Source: Shewanella kaireitica (GTDB lineage Bacteria; Pseudomonadota; Gammaproteobacteria; Enterobacterales; Shewanellaceae). Taken from it: 64,000 nucleotides of DNA. Both the position numbers and the translations under genes were made by a program. Location: contig NZ_JAKIKQ010000004.1 of the NCBI RefSeq assembly GCF_023284045.1, positions 186,001-250,000 on the forward strand, given 5' to 3'. The notes under the pieces are model-generated. The model saw only the letters and a program-made list of their open reading frames with translations, made no database searches and was not told where the DNA came from. Shown piece by piece: positions 27,964 to 39,032 of the stretch. The first letter of the stretch is position 1. Each line of letters opens with the position of its first letter.

Positions 27964-29130
27964 ATGCCTTTAGCACTTCTCGCATTGACGCTAAGCGCCT
28001 TTGCTATTGGAACAACGGAGTTTGTGATCGTGGGGCTACTCCCGAGCATGGCCTCAGACTTAAATGTATCACTACCTTCAGCAGGGTTGCTGGTTAGCCT
28101 TTATGCACTTGGTGTTGCCATTGGTGCCCCGGTTTTAACGGCTTTAACAGGAAAGTGGAATCGTAAACACGTATTGATTACCGTAATGTCACTGTTTGTT
28201 GTCGGTAACTTAATAGCATGGCAAGCACCTGGATATAACACCTTAATTGTCGCTCGTATTTTGACAGGTTTAGCCCATGGTGTATTTTTCTCAATTGGTT
28301 CAACCATTGCTACAGGCCTAGTGCCCAAAGAAAAAGCTGCAAGCGCCATTGCGATTATGTTCACTGGTTTAACCGTGGCGTTAGTCACAGGCGTGCCGCT
28401 TGGGACTTACATAGGTCAAACCTTTGGATGGCAATCAACCTTCTTAATTGTTGCGCTATTAGGTTTAATCGCATTAATTGGTAGCGCTTTATTAGTACCA
28501 AATAACTTAAAACAACCTGCTGCAGCTAAGCTTTCATCGCAGCTTAAGGTATTAACTCAACCTCGATTATTACTGGTTTATGCGATTACCGCGCTGGGTT
28601 ATGGCGGCACTTTTACAGCATTCACTTTCCTTGCTCCGATTTTGCAGCAAGAATCAGGCTTTAGTGCTAATGCAATTAGTTTAATTATGTTGGTTTATGG
28701 TGTATCCGTTGCTATTGGTAATATTTGGGGCGGTAAAATGGCCGATAAAATAGGCCCAATAAAAGCACTTACCATTATTTTTACTGGTCTTGCTGCTGTG
28801 CTTATCGTGTTCAATTTTACCGCCGTTAACCCTATCGCTGCGGTAGCCACGATTTTAGTTTGGGGAGCATTTGCATTCGGTAATGTTCCAGGTTTACAAG
28901 TATATGTAGTGAAACTTGCTGAAAAATATACACCAGATGCAGTGGATGTTGCTTCCGGTTTAAACATAGCAGCCTTTAACGTTGGTATTGCACTTGGTTC
29001 ATGGGGTGGAGGGATGATTGTCGCTAAAGCTGGCTTAATGCATACACCTTGGGTCGGTGCGGTGGTGGTACTGATAGCGCTTGCTTTGACCCGCTTTAGT
29101 GGTCGCCTTGATAAGCGTGCAGAAAGTTAG
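27964..29130 (+). CDS. MFS exporter of the DHA1 (AraJ/YdhP-like) type
   Basis: A 388-residue, 12-helix inner-membrane transporter. The N terminus FAIGTTEFVIVGLLPSMASD is the signature of the DHA1 subgroup containing AraJ, NepI and YdhP, which export sugars, purines or drugs by proton antiport. A loop motif GKWNRKHVLITVMSLFVVGN lies between helices 2 and 3. The frame is open from 27928, but the ATG at 27964 gives the family start. It is divergent from lysR and probably under its control. Confidence 0.9.
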   Translation: MPLALLALTLSAFAIGTTEFVIVGLLPSMASDLNVSLPSAGLLVSLYALGVAIGAPVLTALTGKWNRKHVLITVMSLFVVGNLIAWQAPGYNTLIVARILTGLAHGVFFSIGSTIATGLVPKEKAASAIAIMFTGLTVALVTGVPLGTYIGQTFGWQSTFLIVALLGLIALIGSALLVPNNLKQPAAAKLSSQLKVLTQPRLLLVYAITALGYGGTFTAFTFLAPILQQESGFSANAISLIMLVYGVSVAIGNIWGGKMADKIGPIKALTIIFTGLAAVLIVFNFTAVNPIAAVATILVWGAFAFGNVPGLQVYVVKLAEKYTPDAVDVASGLNIAAFNVGIALGSWGGGMIVAKAGLMHTPWVGAVVVLIALALTRFSGRLDKRAES

Positions 29131-29263
29131 TGATATAAAAAGAGTATTGATGAAATAAACATGATTCTTACTCTTAGAACTGGTCAATGCAGCCGCATTG
29201 GCCAGCTTTCGCAACTGATATTGATTGGTATTAGATAAGATTGAAACTGATAAGAGGCATTCA

Positions 29264-29956
29264 ATGAAAACCGTTTTTATTACTGGAGCAAATCGTGGCC
29301 TAGGACTAGAGCTTGCAAAGCAATATGCACAGCGTAACTACAAGGTCATTGCCTGCTGTCGCGATATTGATTCAGCGCATGAATTGACCCTTTTAGAACA
29401 ACAGTATTCAACCATCCGCCCTTATGCTTTAGATGTCAGTAATGAAACAGATATTCTCGCTTTAACTGAGGTATTTAAAGCCCAACCTATTGATGTGCTT
29501 ATTCATAATGCTGGTGTGAGTGGTGAAGGATGTGACAATTTAAGCAATATGGATCAGCAAGGATGGCTAGATGTGTTAAAGGTCAATACCATCGCGCCTA
29601 TGTTAATTACACAAGCCTTGCTCAATAGTATTCTCGTTGGCCAAGATAAAACCATTATTGGGATGACATCAATACTGGCCAGCATTGATGATAACCGCTC
29701 AGGGGGCCGATACAGCTATCGAGCATCAAAAGCAGCACTTAATCAGATTATTAAATCATTGGCCTGTGAGTTATCGGACTCTGGTGTAAAAACCATGGCG
29801 ATTCATCCGGGCTGGGTACAAACCGATATGGGCGGAAAAGACGGCAAGTTGACAGTTCAAGCAAGTGTCAAGGGAATGCTTAATGTCATTGATAATTTAA
29901 AAGCAAAACACTCAGGCTCATTTTTTGTTTACGATGGCACTCAACTGCCATGGTAA
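29264..29956 (+). CDS. Short-chain dehydrogenase/reductase
   Basis: A 230-residue classical SDR. The Rossmann motif TGANRGLG is at residues 7-14, NNAGV-like HNAGVSGEG follows, and the catalytic Tyr-Lys pair is in YSYRASKAALNQII (Ser in MTSILAS upstream). Family members of this length reduce carbonyls with NADPH. The ATG at 29264 has AAGAGG upstream; an upstream TTG is unlikely. It follows the MFS gene after 133 bp and may belong to the same detoxification region. Confidence 0.88.
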   Translation: MKTVFITGANRGLGLELAKQYAQRNYKVIACCRDIDSAHELTLLEQQYSTIRPYALDVSNETDILALTEVFKAQPIDVLIHNAGVSGEGCDNLSNMDQQGWLDVLKVNTIAPMLITQALLNSILVGQDKTIIGMTSILASIDDNRSGGRYSYRASKAALNQIIKSLACELSDSGVKTMAIHPGWVQTDMGGKDGKLTVQASVKGMLNVIDNLKAKHSGSFFVYDGTQLPW

Positions 29957-29996
29957 ATTGGGTATTTACGTCATTTACACGTTCTGAGTCTACAAA

Positions 29997-30119
29997 ATGT
30001 TATTCGCTTTTATTATTTTAATTCTCTTCATTATTGCTTTGCTCGGGTGGTATTTGCAAAAAGTGTCTTGTGATATTTCCAAAAGTGACTGGGCGTGGGA
30101 AGACGATGAATACCTATGA
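29997..30119 (+). CDS. Possible 40-residue single-pass membrane protein
   Basis: This short frame encodes a hydrophobic helix (LFAFIILILFIIALLGWYL) and a polar, acidic tail ending SDWAWEDDEYL. The layout, helix then acidic tail, is that of a small membrane peptide. Against it, the ribosome site is weak and the frame lies only 40 bp after the SDR stop. I do not recognise a family. Confidence 0.35.
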   Translation: MLFAFIILILFIIALLGWYLQKVSCDISKSDWAWEDDEYL

Positions 30120-30359
30120 TTTGGTATTGTCTACATTAAAGCTTCCAATACCAAGTTGTGATTTTTGGAAGCTTTCCGTATTAAGCCTGATGAAGGGCTA
30201 ACATCATAGAGGTTCAAAGTATTTCATTATCAGTCACTATAATAAGCGAAAATAAGTCTAAGCACATTAAAGAACCTATGGAAAACTTGCAGACTAGATC
30301 TAATGCTGAGTAAATACGTTAACACACAATGGGGCAAAATTGAGTTACAAAACTAACAG

Positions 30360-30720
30360 AAAACACCTATCCCCCATCGGAGTTGCCGAAGTACGTTGAA
30401 GAAATAGCCGTAATGCCCACACGGTCTTTCTCGTGCATCCATGCACTTCAAGACATTCAGGCATCCTGCCTATTAGATGTGGGCATAGCTTTCGCAGGAC
30501 AGGATGTCCCATCGGAAGCGTTAGGTTATTTCAAATAAGTACGAGGGAGACAACTTCGTCTGGGGCGCTGAGGGGGGGACTCTTTTGAAATCAAGAGCGG
30601 GGCGCAAGCGCTTTGCCCCTTGGCTCGGGTGTGGGCGAAGCGCCACGACTTAGGTCAAGCGTAGCTTGATAAAACTAATAGAGGACCAACTCACTTTGGG
30701 GCAAAAGTTAGTTGTGGGCT
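30360..30720. repeat. Hairpin-rich non-coding block
   Basis: In the 868-bp gap 30120-30987, this stretch is richer in G and C than its surroundings and full of inverted repeats: GAAATAGCC (30400) against GGTTATTTC (30524), TGCCCAC against GTGGGCA, GTGCATCCATGCAC, TCAAGC-GTA-GCTTGA (30655-30669), a GTGGGCG...CGCCAC hairpin and GGGGC...GCCCC. No reading frame is convincing. It resembles a dispersed, structured intergenic repeat. A further pair of alternative stems, TTGGTATTG/CAATACCAA and AAAGCTTCCA/TGGAAGCTTT, lies at 30121-30175 and cannot form together. Confidence 0.45.
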
Positions 30721-30987
30721 CTTTATTTACCCGCGCAGCATAACTCTAAAGCCCCTGATGTGAACCTTTCATACAAAATAATCGTGCAGGCATTCTTTTA
30801 CTGTCTAAGTAAATACTAACTTGTGAGTCTCAATTAAAATCGCTAGCTTAAGTGTTTAAGCCGATAAAAGATCCCATCGCAACTAGGGTGCAACCGCTGG
30901 TTGACACAATGTTAGCTGCAGTTGGTAGTATGCAACCATCTGATTTAATAAGCTTACGGCTAAATAACAGACCAAGGAATGACGCTT

Positions 30988-31977
30988 ATGATTTTAGCAG
31001 GCAAGATAATCAGATTAAGGAAGCAGTGCGGCTGGTCGCAGGAAGACCTAGCTGAAAAGATGAATGTCTCAAGGCAGTCAGTCTCAAAGTGGGAAAGCGC
31101 CAATAGCATACCTGACTTAAACCGGATAATAACACTGGCAGAGATTTTTGAGGTCTCAACTGATTTTTTACTAAAAGATGAAACCGAAGTCAGTGAAACT
31201 CTAGAAAGCGTTTCTCAGACCAGTTTGATAAGCCTAGAGCAAGCCTTAGCCTATACCGATAAAAAAGTAACAGTGTCTGAACTTATTACCAAAGGGGTGG
31301 TACTTTGTGTGTGTTCTGTTGTGCCACTGTTTTTCTTTTTGGCGATGGCTGAAACCAATCGTTTAGGCATGACAGGTGATATAGCGGCAGTGTTAGGGGT
31401 TATCTCAATACTCATCATGGTTTCTATGGCTGTTAGCTTTTTTATTAAAATTAACCAGTATGAAGCAGGTTTTGCTGTAATTGATAATCAGCCGTTTGAG
31501 TTGGATTATGGCGTACATGGCGTGATTAGTGAGAAATTACAAAAGTATAGACCGACCTACAACTTCAGATTATCCATCGCAATATTTTTGTTTATTTTCA
31601 GCTTTGTGCCCTTGATGACTATCAGTATGTTCATTAATGGTTCAGCAATCGTTTTAATCATGCTAATTGTTATGATGTTTATGATTGCGGCTGGTATTTA
31701 TATCATTTCATCTGTTAGCGCTAAATACATGGCTTACACCAATATTTTAAAAGAGGGCTGCTTAAAAACTGAGAAAAGCAAAAGGGCGTTGAGAGCTCAA
31801 AAGTTAGCTGCATTTTATTGGCCGCTATTGGTGGCAATATATCTTGGCTGGAGCCTGTGGACGATGAATTGGGGCGTAACCTGGATAATTTGGCCCGTGG
31901 GGGCAGTACTGTTTATCGCTTTGGTCGGACTAATGGAGTTATTAGATAAAGAAGATATAAATCCTGCTGGTTTCTAA
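30988..31977 (+). CDS. XRE-family regulator with a membrane-embedded C-terminal domain
   Basis: The 329-residue protein has an N-terminal HTH-XRE domain ([40 protein letters not shown]) over about residues 5-62, then six predicted membrane helices from about residue 100 to the end (for example [18 protein letters not shown] and [20 protein letters not shown]). Such membrane-tethered XRE regulators are common but mostly uncharacterised; the membrane part may sense the envelope. An ATG at 30979 is also in frame, but AAGGA at 30974-30978 is correctly spaced only for the ATG at 30988. No obvious target gene is adjacent. Confidence 0.82.
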   Translation: MILAGKIIRLRKQCGWSQEDLAEKMNVSRQSVSKWESANSIPDLNRIITLAEIFEVSTDFLLKDETEVSETLESVSQTSLISLEQALAYTDKKVTVSELITKGVVLCVCSVVPLFFFLAMAETNRLGMTGDIAAVLGVISILIMVSMAVSFFIKINQYEAGFAVIDNQPFELDYGVHGVISEKLQKYRPTYNFRLSIAIFLFIFSFVPLMTISMFINGSAIVLIMLIVMMFMIAAGIYIISSVSAKYMAYTNILKEGCLKTEKSKRALRAQKLAAFYWPLLVAIYLGWSLWTMNWGVTWIIWPVGAVLFIALVGLMELLDKEDINPAGF

Positions 31978-32050
31978 ATATATCTACTTAGTTATGCAAA
32001 GTTATCTAGGTGGTTGCCCCTCAGAGCTGAGGGGCTGGTAACGTTGTAGA

Positions 32051-33388
32051 TTATCCAAGCTCAGTCACAGTCGATGTGACTTTGCCATCTCGAAGACGTG
32101 TCGTTAACGTATCACCTACCAGCGTATCTTCAGCTGCTTGTAGCACCTTGCCTTTGCCATTTAAGGTAATACTGTACCCTCGGCTTAATGTTGCCAGTGG
32201 GCTTACAGTATCGAGCTGCTGCGCGCGGTGGGCTATGCGCTGTTCGCTCATGGAAAGCTTGTCAGTGATAGCTGTCGTCAATTTTTCGGATAGATATCTC
32301 AAGCGCTGACTTTCTAAATCTAGTCGATGTTGTGGTGACTGGTTATCGAGTCTATTTGCTAACTGCTGCTGCTTAAGCGTCAAGCTATGTAGCTTTGTTT
32401 GCAGGGCTTTTTGCAGTCTGAGTTGCATCTCATCAAAGGTTTGCTCATAGGTATGCAAACGTCGTTGTGGATCCTGTTTTTGCAGCTTATGCTCGCAAGT
32501 TTGCAACCTATTTTGCTGCTTTAATTGATAGTGCTGCCAGCTTTGCTTTAAGCGCGACAATACAGCAGTTAATTTCTGCGCTTTATTGTCGGCATCTTTC
32601 GATAATAATTCGGCTCCAGCTGATGGTGTTGGCGCACGCAGATCGGCAACATAATCACTAATGGTGGTGTCAACTTCATGACCAACGGCAGAAACTACCG
32701 GGATACCACTGTTATAGATGGTATGGGCTAAACCTTCATCATTAAAGCTCCATAGATCTTCAAGGGAGCCACCGCCGCGGGTCACTAATAGTACATCCAC
32801 TTCAGCGCGGCTATTGGCTAAGTTAATGGCATTACAGATACTCACCGCTGCGTCAGTGCCTTGTACCGCTGTTGGGTAGATGATGACCTCTATTGATGAG
32901 TCGCGGCGGGCGAGTACATGTAAGATATCGCGAATGGCGGCGCCAGTCGGGGAGGTCACCACGCCAATACGCTGAATATTTTCTGGCAGCGGACGTTTGG
33001 TGTCGGTGGCGAACATGCCCTCGGCGGCAAGCTTCATTTTGAGGGCTTCATATTGCTGTGCAAGTAAACCGTCGCCGGCAGGTAGCATAGATTCAATTAA
33101 TAGCTGATAGTCACCCCTTGGTTCATAAACGCTAATATTGCCTTTAACGAGTACTTGTTGACCGTTAGCGGGTCTGAAAGTTACCGCTTGGTTGCGGCCT
33201 TTAAACATGGCGCAACGGATCTGCGAGAAATTATCTTTGAGAGTCAGATACCAATGGCCAGAACCGGGCGCGGCAAAATTTGAGATTTCAGCATTTAGCC
33301 AAATTCGACCTAGTTGCCCCTCGAGAAGTTGTCTGACTTCTCCATTGAGTCGAGAGACGGTGTAAACGTTGTTTTTTGAGGTTTTCAT
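32051..33388 (-). CDS. xseA: Exodeoxyribonuclease VII large subunit
   Basis: XseA with XseB forms a nuclease that degrades single-stranded DNA from both ends. The N-terminal OB domain is visible in [20 protein letters not shown] and [19 protein letters not shown], the catalytic domain in [21 protein letters not shown] and [16 protein letters not shown], and [20 protein letters not shown]; a long coiled-coil region follows. The length of 445 residues fits. A GTG at 33403 would add five residues; I chose the ATG at 33388. It is divergent from guaB, the usual arrangement. Confidence 0.95.
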   Translation of the reverse strand: MKTSKNNVYTVSRLNGEVRQLLEGQLGRIWLNAEISNFAAPGSGHWYLTLKDNFSQIRCAMFKGRNQAVTFRPANGQQVLVKGNISVYEPRGDYQLLIESMLPAGDGLLAQQYEALKMKLAAEGMFATDTKRPLPENIQRIGVVTSPTGAAIRDILHVLARRDSSIEVIIYPTAVQGTDAAVSICNAINLANSRAEVDVLLVTRGGGSLEDLWSFNDEGLAHTIYNSGIPVVSAVGHEVDTTISDYVADLRAPTPSAGAELLSKDADNKAQKLTAVLSRLKQSWQHYQLKQQNRLQTCEHKLQKQDPQRRLHTYEQTFDEMQLRLQKALQTKLHSLTLKQQQLANRLDNQSPQHRLDLESQRLRYLSEKLTTAITDKLSMSEQRIAHRAQQLDTVSPLATLSRGYSITLNGKGKVLQAAEDTLVGDTLTTRLRDGKVTSTVTELG

Positions 33389-33508
33389 TATTTTTTTACA
33401 CACAAATGCTAATTAATGCCTATTTTCCATTTACCAACCCAGATATGCAAGGTATAATCTCGCCGCAATATTTCACCTCTAAATCCTACTCTCTTGGGGA
33501 GATGTTGC

Positions 33509-34981
33509 ATGTTAAGATTAAAGAAAGAAGCGCTAACGTTTGATGATGTGTTGCTAGTTCCAGCGCACTCCACCGTCCTCCCAAATACTGCCGTTCTCAA
33601 AACACGTCTAACAAATACGATAGAACTGAACACGCCTATAGTGTCTGCTGCGATGGATACCGTCACAGAAGCACGCTTAGCAATTGCGATTGCGCAAGAA
33701 GGCGGTTTAGGATTTATCCATAAAAATATGACGATTGAGCAACAGGCTGAAGAAGTTCGCAAAGTAAAAATTTACGAAGCGGGTATTGTTCAGCAGCCAG
33801 TGACTGTGACGCCGGCCACCACTCTAGCCGATCTTAAAGTATTGACTGAAAAGAACGGTTTTGCTGGTTACCCTGTCGTTAATGAAGCCAATGAACTTGT
33901 CGGTATTATTACTGGCCGTGATGTGCGTTTTGTTACTGATTGGAGCCGTACTGTTGATCAGGTCATGACGCCTAAAGATCGACTTGTTACAGTAGCTGAA
34001 GGCACTAAGCTTGATGAAGTGCAAACACTGATGCATTCTCACCGCGTTGAGAAAGTATTGGTTGTTGATGACAACTTTAAGCTTAAAGGGCTTATTACCG
34101 TTAAAGATTTCCAAAAAGCTGAGCGTAAGCCTAATGCATGTAAAGACGAACTAGGTCGTTTACGTGTTGGTGCTGCGGTTGGGGCTGGCCCTGGTAATGA
34201 AGAGCGTGTTGACGCGCTTGTTCTTGCCGGTGTCGATATCTTGCTTATCGACTCATCTCATGGCCACTCTGAAGGCGTACTACAACGCATTCGTGATACT
34301 CGCGCTAAATACCCTGAACTACAAATCGTTGGTGGCAACGTAGCGACTGCAGAAGGTGCAATTGCACTGGTTGAAGCAGGTGTAAACGCGGTTAAAGTGG
34401 GTATTGGCCCTGGTTCAATCTGTACCACTCGTATTGTTACTGGTGTGGGTGTTCCGCAAATTACTGCTGTATCTGACGCTGCTGCTGCGGTTAAGCATCT
34501 AAATATTCCAGTTATCGCTGATGGTGGTATTCGTTTCTCTGGTGATTTGGCTAAAGCACTTGCTGCTGGTGCATCATGCATCATGGCGGGTTCTATGTTT
34601 GCTGGTACCGATGAAGCACCTGGCGAAACTGAACTTTATAATGGCCGAGCTTATAAGTCATACCGTGGAATGGGCTCATTGGGCGCAATGACACAAACAC
34701 AAGGTTCGTCTGATCGTTACTTCCAAAGTGATAACGCTGCAGACAAGCTAGTCCCTGAGGGTATCGAAGGTCGCGTTGCTTACAAAGGTAAGCTTAAAGA
34801 GATCATTCATCAGCACATGGGCGGGTTGCGTTCATGCATGGGCCTAACAGGTTGTGCCACGATTAAAGAACTTAATGAGAAAGCTGAGTTTGTTAAAATC
34901 ACCGCTGCTGGCATGGGCGAGTCTCATGTTCACGATGTGAAAATTAGCAAAGAAGCGCCGAACTACAGTTCAGGTTCTTAA
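33509..34981 (+). CDS. guaB: Inosine-5'-monophosphate dehydrogenase
   Basis: Converts IMP to XMP, the first step of guanine nucleotide synthesis. The TIM barrel begins [13 protein letters not shown] and contains two CBS domains inserted at about residues 95-205 ([40 protein letters not shown]). The catalytic cysteine loop is [11 protein letters not shown], and the flap ends GRVAYKGKL. The ATG at 33509, with GGGGAG upstream, gives 490 residues, close to the Escherichia coli length. guaA follows. Confidence 0.97.
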   Translation: MLRLKKEALTFDDVLLVPAHSTVLPNTAVLKTRLTNTIELNTPIVSAAMDTVTEARLAIAIAQEGGLGFIHKNMTIEQQAEEVRKVKIYEAGIVQQPVTVTPATTLADLKVLTEKNGFAGYPVVNEANELVGIITGRDVRFVTDWSRTVDQVMTPKDRLVTVAEGTKLDEVQTLMHSHRVEKVLVVDDNFKLKGLITVKDFQKAERKPNACKDELGRLRVGAAVGAGPGNEERVDALVLAGVDILLIDSSHGHSEGVLQRIRDTRAKYPELQIVGGNVATAEGAIALVEAGVNAVKVGIGPGSICTTRIVTGVGVPQITAVSDAAAAVKHLNIPVIADGGIRFSGDLAKALAAGASCIMAGSMFAGTDEAPGETELYNGRAYKSYRGMGSLGAMTQTQGSSDRYFQSDNAADKLVPEGIEGRVAYKGKLKEIIHQHMGGLRSCMGLTGCATIKELNEKAEFVKITAAGMGESHVHDVKISKEAPNYSSGS

Positions 34982-34990
34982 AGTTTGCTA

Positions 34991-35014
34991 GGCGACCATG
35001 ACGGTCGCCTTTTA
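34991..35014 (+). terminator. Terminator-like hairpin between guaB and guaA
   Basis: The stem GGCGACC with GGTCGCC and a 5-nt loop is followed by TTTTATTT. It may reduce, and not fully block, read-through from guaB into guaA, 90 bp downstream. Confidence 0.7.
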
Positions 35015-35103
35015 TTTAGTTGTGAACTGCCTTAGCGATTAATCGCTATACACGCAGTACTGATAGATTTTAGTTAAACAGAAATATAAAGATAAGGTAC
35101 CCC

Positions 35104-36681
35104 ATGAGCAACATTCATGAGCATAAGATCCTAATCCTAGATTTTGGATCGCAATACACCCAATTGATTGCCCGCCGTATTCGTGAAATCGGTGTTTATT
35201 GTGAACTTTGGGCTTGGGATGTTTCCGAAGAGCAAATTCGTGGTTTTGCACCCAACGGCATTATCTTAGCGGGGGGGCCTGAAAGCGTGACTGCAGACAA
35301 CTCTCCACGTGCCCCTGAGTATGTATTTAACGCTGGCGTTCCAGTACTTGGTATTTGCTATGGCATGCAGACGATGTCAGAGCAGCTTGGCGGTAAAGTG
35401 ATTCAAGGTGTTGGAGAGGGGGAGTTTGGTTACGCGCAAGTAGAAGTACAAACTCAATCTGCACTATTTAAAGCGATTGAAGATGCGGTAAGCGAAACAG
35501 GTAAGCCATTACTTGACGTTTGGATGAGCCATGGCGATAAAGTGTCGGAGATCCCTGACGGTTTCGTTACCGTTGCTAACACTGAGACGTGTCCGTTTGC
35601 TGCTATGGCAAACGAAGACAAAAAATTCTACGGTGTTCAGTTCCATCCTGAAGTGACTCATACTCGCCAAGGCAAGCGCATGCTTGAGCATTTTGCTCTC
35701 GATATTTGTGGCTGTGACGCTAACTGGAAACCCTCTTCAATTATTGAAGATGCGGTAGAGCGTTTAAAGAAACAGATTGGTGATGATGAAGTTATCCTCG
35801 GTCTATCTGGTGGTGTAGATTCATCTGTCGTTGCAATGCTGCTGCACCGCGCAATTGGCGATAAACTGACTTGTGTATTCGTTGATAACGGTTTGCTGCG
35901 TTTAAATGAAGCTCAGCAAGTGATGGATATGTTTGGTGATCACTTTGGACTGAATATCATCCACGTTGATGCTGAAAACCGTTTCCTTGATGCGATGGCG
36001 GGTGAAGCCGATCCAGAAGCTAAGCGTAAAATCATCGGTCATGTATTTGTTGAAATTTTCGACGAAGAATCAAAGAAATGCGCAAACGCGAAATGGCTTG
36101 CCCAAGGCACTATCTACCCAGATGTGATTGAGTCTGCAGGTAGCGCAACAGGTAAAGCACACGTGATTAAATCGCACCATAACGTTGGCGGCTTGCCTGA
36201 TGATATGGAACTTGGTTTGGTTGAACCACTGCGTGAACTGTTTAAAGATGAAGTGCGTAAGATTGGTCTAGAGCTAGGTCTACCGTACGACATGCTTTAT
36301 CGTCACCCGTTCCCTGGACCTGGTCTTGGTGTACGTGTGCTTGGCGAAGTGAAGAAAGAGTACTGTGACTTACTGCGTTTAGCTGATGCGATTTTCATCG
36401 AAGAGCTACACAAGGCTGATCTTTATAATAAAGTGAGTCAAGCATTCACAGTGTTCCTACCGGTTCGATCTGTTGGTGTTATGGGTGACGGCCGTAAATA
36501 CGATTGGGTTGTCAGCTTACGTGCGGTAGAAACTATCGACTTTATGACAGCGCATTGGGCACATCTGCCATATGACTTCTTAGGTCGTGTATCTAATCGA
36601 ATCATTAATGAAATAGACGGCATTTCACGTGTTGTTTACGATATTTCAGGTAAGCCACCTGCAACTATTGAGTGGGAATAA
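35104..36681 (+). CDS. guaA: GMP synthase (glutamine-hydrolysing)
   Basis: Aminates XMP to GMP. The N-terminal class I glutaminase has the nucleophile in [10 protein letters not shown] and the His-Glu pair in [11 protein letters not shown]; the ATP pyrophosphatase domain has the PP-loop [12 protein letters not shown]; the dimerisation domain follows to [13 protein letters not shown]. The 525-residue length is exactly typical. It starts at an ATG with AAGGT upstream. Confidence 0.98.
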   Translation: MSNIHEHKILILDFGSQYTQLIARRIREIGVYCELWAWDVSEEQIRGFAPNGIILAGGPESVTADNSPRAPEYVFNAGVPVLGICYGMQTMSEQLGGKVIQGVGEGEFGYAQVEVQTQSALFKAIEDAVSETGKPLLDVWMSHGDKVSEIPDGFVTVANTETCPFAAMANEDKKFYGVQFHPEVTHTRQGKRMLEHFALDICGCDANWKPSSIIEDAVERLKKQIGDDEVILGLSGGVDSSVVAMLLHRAIGDKLTCVFVDNGLLRLNEAQQVMDMFGDHFGLNIIHVDAENRFLDAMAGEADPEAKRKIIGHVFVEIFDEESKKCANAKWLAQGTIYPDVIESAGSATGKAHVIKSHHNVGGLPDDMELGLVEPLRELFKDEVRKIGLELGLPYDMLYRHPFPGPGLGVRVLGEVKKEYCDLLRLADAIFIEELHKADLYNKVSQAFTVFLPVRSVGVMGDGRKYDWVVSLRAVETIDFMTAHWAHLPYDFLGRVSNRIINEIDGISRVVYDISGKPPATIEWE

Positions 36682-36715
36682 CTCATTTTAGCTAGCGAGC
36701 TATACTGGTTGATAT

Positions 36716-36738
36716 AAAAGGTGCTTCGGCACCTTTTT
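36716..36738 (+). terminator. Terminator after guaA
   Basis: The stem AAAAGGTGC with GCACCTTTT and a TTCG tetraloop ends in a T run, 35 bp after the guaA stop. Confidence 0.88.
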
Positions 36739-36779
36739 TATTTTGCAGCACAATTGCTAGAATAGCGCCGATTTAATAC

Positions 36780-37358
36780 ATGTATCTGGAGAGTCGATTG
36801 CCAAATCGCGATAACACACAACAAACTGCAGCACAGGTAGCACAAGCAGAAGACGATAGCCGTTTTATGAAAATGGCAATGGAGATGGCTGCTAAGGCGG
36901 AAGAAAAGGGCGAGGTACCCGTTGGCGCCGTTTTGGTTAAAGATGGTGAAGTGGTTAGCGCGGGGTTTAATTACAGTATTGGGCTGCATGACCCCAGCGC
37001 TCACGCTGAGATGCAATGCATTCGGCAAGCGGGTCAGTTGCTGGAAAATTACCGGCTATTAGATACCACGCTTTACGTGACATTAGAGCCCTGTGCTATG
37101 TGCGCTGGTGCAATTGTTCACTCTAGGATTAGTCGACTGGTTTATGGCGCGAATGATGAGAAAACCGGGGCTGCAGGCACAGTTATTGATATTGTGCGTC
37201 ACCCTGCATTTAATCACCAAGTAGAGGTTACCGCAGGAGTGAGAGACGAGGCATGTAGTGAGCAACTTAGCGCTTTTTTTAAGCGTCGGAGAAAAGAGAA
37301 AAAAGCCGCCAAAGCGCTGGCTAAACTTGAATCTTCTGAACTCGCGAGTAAGGGGTAG
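36780..37358 (+). CDS. tadA: tRNA-specific adenosine deaminase TadA
   Basis: TadA deaminates A34 to inosine in the tRNA-Arg anticodon. The zinc site is visible as HAEM (with the catalytic Glu) and PCAMCAGAI, and the core follows the family order, including GAAGTVIDIVRHP. The C terminus has a basic tail (RRRKEKKAAK). The ATG at 36780 has no ribosome site, whereas a TTG at 36798 (six codons later) has GGAGAG six bases upstream and may be the true start; I kept the longer form. It follows guaA and its terminator. Confidence 0.95.
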   Translation: MYLESRLPNRDNTQQTAAQVAQAEDDSRFMKMAMEMAAKAEEKGEVPVGAVLVKDGEVVSAGFNYSIGLHDPSAHAEMQCIRQAGQLLENYRLLDTTLYVTLEPCAMCAGAIVHSRISRLVYGANDEKTGAAGTVIDIVRHPAFNHQVEVTAGVRDEACSEQLSAFFKRRRKEKKAAKALAKLESSELASKG

Positions 37359-37401
37359 TCGTTACTAATGTCTGCGCCAAGATAGAAAATCTAGCACTGG
37401 A

Positions 37402-37524
37402 TTAATCTATTGGTCTAATAAAAACAAAAAACTGCTTTTGTCTATTGAGTGTTTTTAAGTGACGTGCTTTTAATTGTGTGCGGCGACGAGCCGCCATATT
37501 GTTTATCGCTCTTTTTTTCATCAT
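37402..37524 (-). CDS. Possible 40-residue highly basic protein
   Basis: The frame starts with two ATG codons at 37524 and 37521 directly after TAAGGAGAT, an excellent ribosome site. It encodes KKRAINNMAARRRTQLKARH followed by LKTLNRQKQFFVFIRPID, with about a dozen Lys/Arg and almost no acidic residues. It lies downstream of mltF on the same strand (84 bp after its stop) and is convergent with tadA. I do not recognise a family; a nucleic-acid or ribosome-binding peptide would fit the composition. Confidence 0.5.
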   Translation of the reverse strand: MMKKRAINNMAARRRTQLKARHLKTLNRQKQFFVFIRPID

Positions 37525-37607
37525 CTATCTCCTTATTTTAACTTCATACCAACTTACAGCAATATGATGAATTTTAAATGAATAGCAAAAAATAAAGTTC
37601 AGCGCTT

Positions 37608-39032
37608 CTATTGTGGTTGGGCACCTTCCATTGTTTGGCCACTGTTATCTGCTGTTTGGGTCACATCACTTTTAAGATCAAGCAATATGTTCTGATTATC
37701 AATCCACACTAATGTGTCATAGTAACGGCGAATACTGTCGACATAGTGCACAGCTTCATTGCCGCGGGCATAGCCGTATCGAGTCTTTTTGTAATGTTTT
37801 CTTTTTTGTAACAGCGGTAATACTTCTTTAATGTCACGCCAAGCACTGGGGTTCAGTCCCATTGATTGCGCCAGTTTTCTTGCATCTTCAACATGACCAA
37901 AACCAATATTGTAAGAGGCGAGGGCAAACCACATACGTTGGCTTTCGGGAATAGATGCTGGCAAGCGCTCAAGCATACTGTTGAGGTACTTAGCACCGCC
38001 TTGAATACTTTGGTACGGATCAAGCCTATTCTTTATTCCAACTTGTTTGGCGGTCGGAAGGGTAAGCATCATCAGTCCGCGTACACCGGTTGGTGAGCGG
38101 GCATTAGGGTTCCAGTGCGATTCTTGATATGCGGTAGCAGCGAGTTTGCGCCAGTCGATATCACCTGCATACTTCTCAAAGGTTTCTTGATATTTCGGTA
38201 GCTTATTATCGATAGCACGGATAAAGGCACGGGTATCGACATAGTCAAAACGTCTGACGTGGGCAAAGTACTTTTCATTTAAATGGGCTAGGGTACCGCT
38301 GCGCTTTTCTATGTGCCAAAATGCCAGCAACTGGCTCATTAAGCGGTCGCTATTGTTAGGCGGCAGTAGCCATACTACCGGTTGCTTCTCTTTAAGGACG
38401 GCGCCTTCACGTAGTTCAGGCATAAAGCGCCTGTTAATATCTAAGCTGGTGGAGTCAGCGATGGTGTACTGCAAGTCGCCACTGGCGATCATCGCCAATA
38501 ACTCTTCCGAGTCTTTATCCTTTTCCTGTTTCCACATTAGATTAGGGTTGGATTTTTGAAGCTCGCTTAAAGTATCAACAAATGAGGAGTCGGTGATAAC
38601 GGTTATATCGCCTTCGAGATCGTTGATATCTTTTGGTGGTCGCGTTCCTTGCCTATATACCAACACTTGGTTTACCCGATAGAGCGGAGGGCCGACTCTG
38701 AATTTTTCTCGTCTTGAAGGTGTGTCTGCCAGACCCGCAGCGATAATATCGATCTTTCCAGCTTTTAACGCGCCGTATAACTCACTAATGTTGGCAAATG
38801 GCATCATCTTCAGCTCAAGGTTGAGGTACTTGGCAAATCTTGCAGCCATCTCATAATCGTAACCAGATTCACCCTGACCGGAGCTAAAATAGATTTGAGG
38901 GCCAAATAAAGTGCCGACAACTAACTCTGTTTTTGGCTCAATGACGGCAACTTGCTTTTGTTCCACTACCACCTTCTGGCAGGCAGCCAGTAAGGTTATA
39001 CAGCAGAAAATAAGGCAAAGCTTTCTCATCAT
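37608..39032 (-). CDS. mltF: Membrane-bound lytic murein transglycosylase F
   Basis: A lipoprotein (lipobox LAAC, Cys18) with two domains. An SBP_bac_3-type solute-binding domain covers about residues 38-265 ([40 protein letters not shown]). The lytic transglycosylase SLT domain follows, with catalytic Glu in [20 protein letters not shown] and the motif [13 protein letters not shown]. It cleaves peptidoglycan to 1,6-anhydromuropeptides at the outer membrane. The 474-residue length is normal, and being divergent from purL is the conserved order. The start could be either of two adjacent ATG codons. Confidence 0.95.
   Translation of the reverse strand: MMRKLCLIFCCITLLAACQKVVVEQKQVAVIEPKTELVVGTLFGPQIYFSSGQGESGYDYEMAARFAKYLNLELKMMPFANISELYGALKAGKIDIIAAGLADTPSRREKFRVGPPLYRVNQVLVYRQGTRPPKDINDLEGDITVITDSSFVDTLSELQKSNPNLMWKQEKDKDSEELLAMIASGDLQYTIADSTSLDINRRFMPELREGAVLKEKQPVVWLLPPNNSDRLMSQLLAFWHIEKRSGTLAHLNEKYFAHVRRFDYVDTRAFIRAIDNKLPKYQETFEKYAGDIDWRKLAATAYQESHWNPNARSPTGVRGLMMLTLPTAKQVGIKNRLDPYQSIQGGAKYLNSMLERLPASIPESQRMWFALASYNIGFGHVEDARKLAQSMGLNPSAWRDIKEVLPLLQKRKHYKKTRYGYARGNEAVHYVDSIRRYYDTLVWIDNQNILLDLKSDVTQTADNSGQTMEGAQPQ

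Noticed and set aside
29214..29232. Possible solo MITE end (TGATATTGATTGGTAT)
   Set aside because: Resembles the right terminus of the elements at 5.3 and 47.6 kb, but no partner end lies nearby and such short matches occur by chance in AT-rich DNA.
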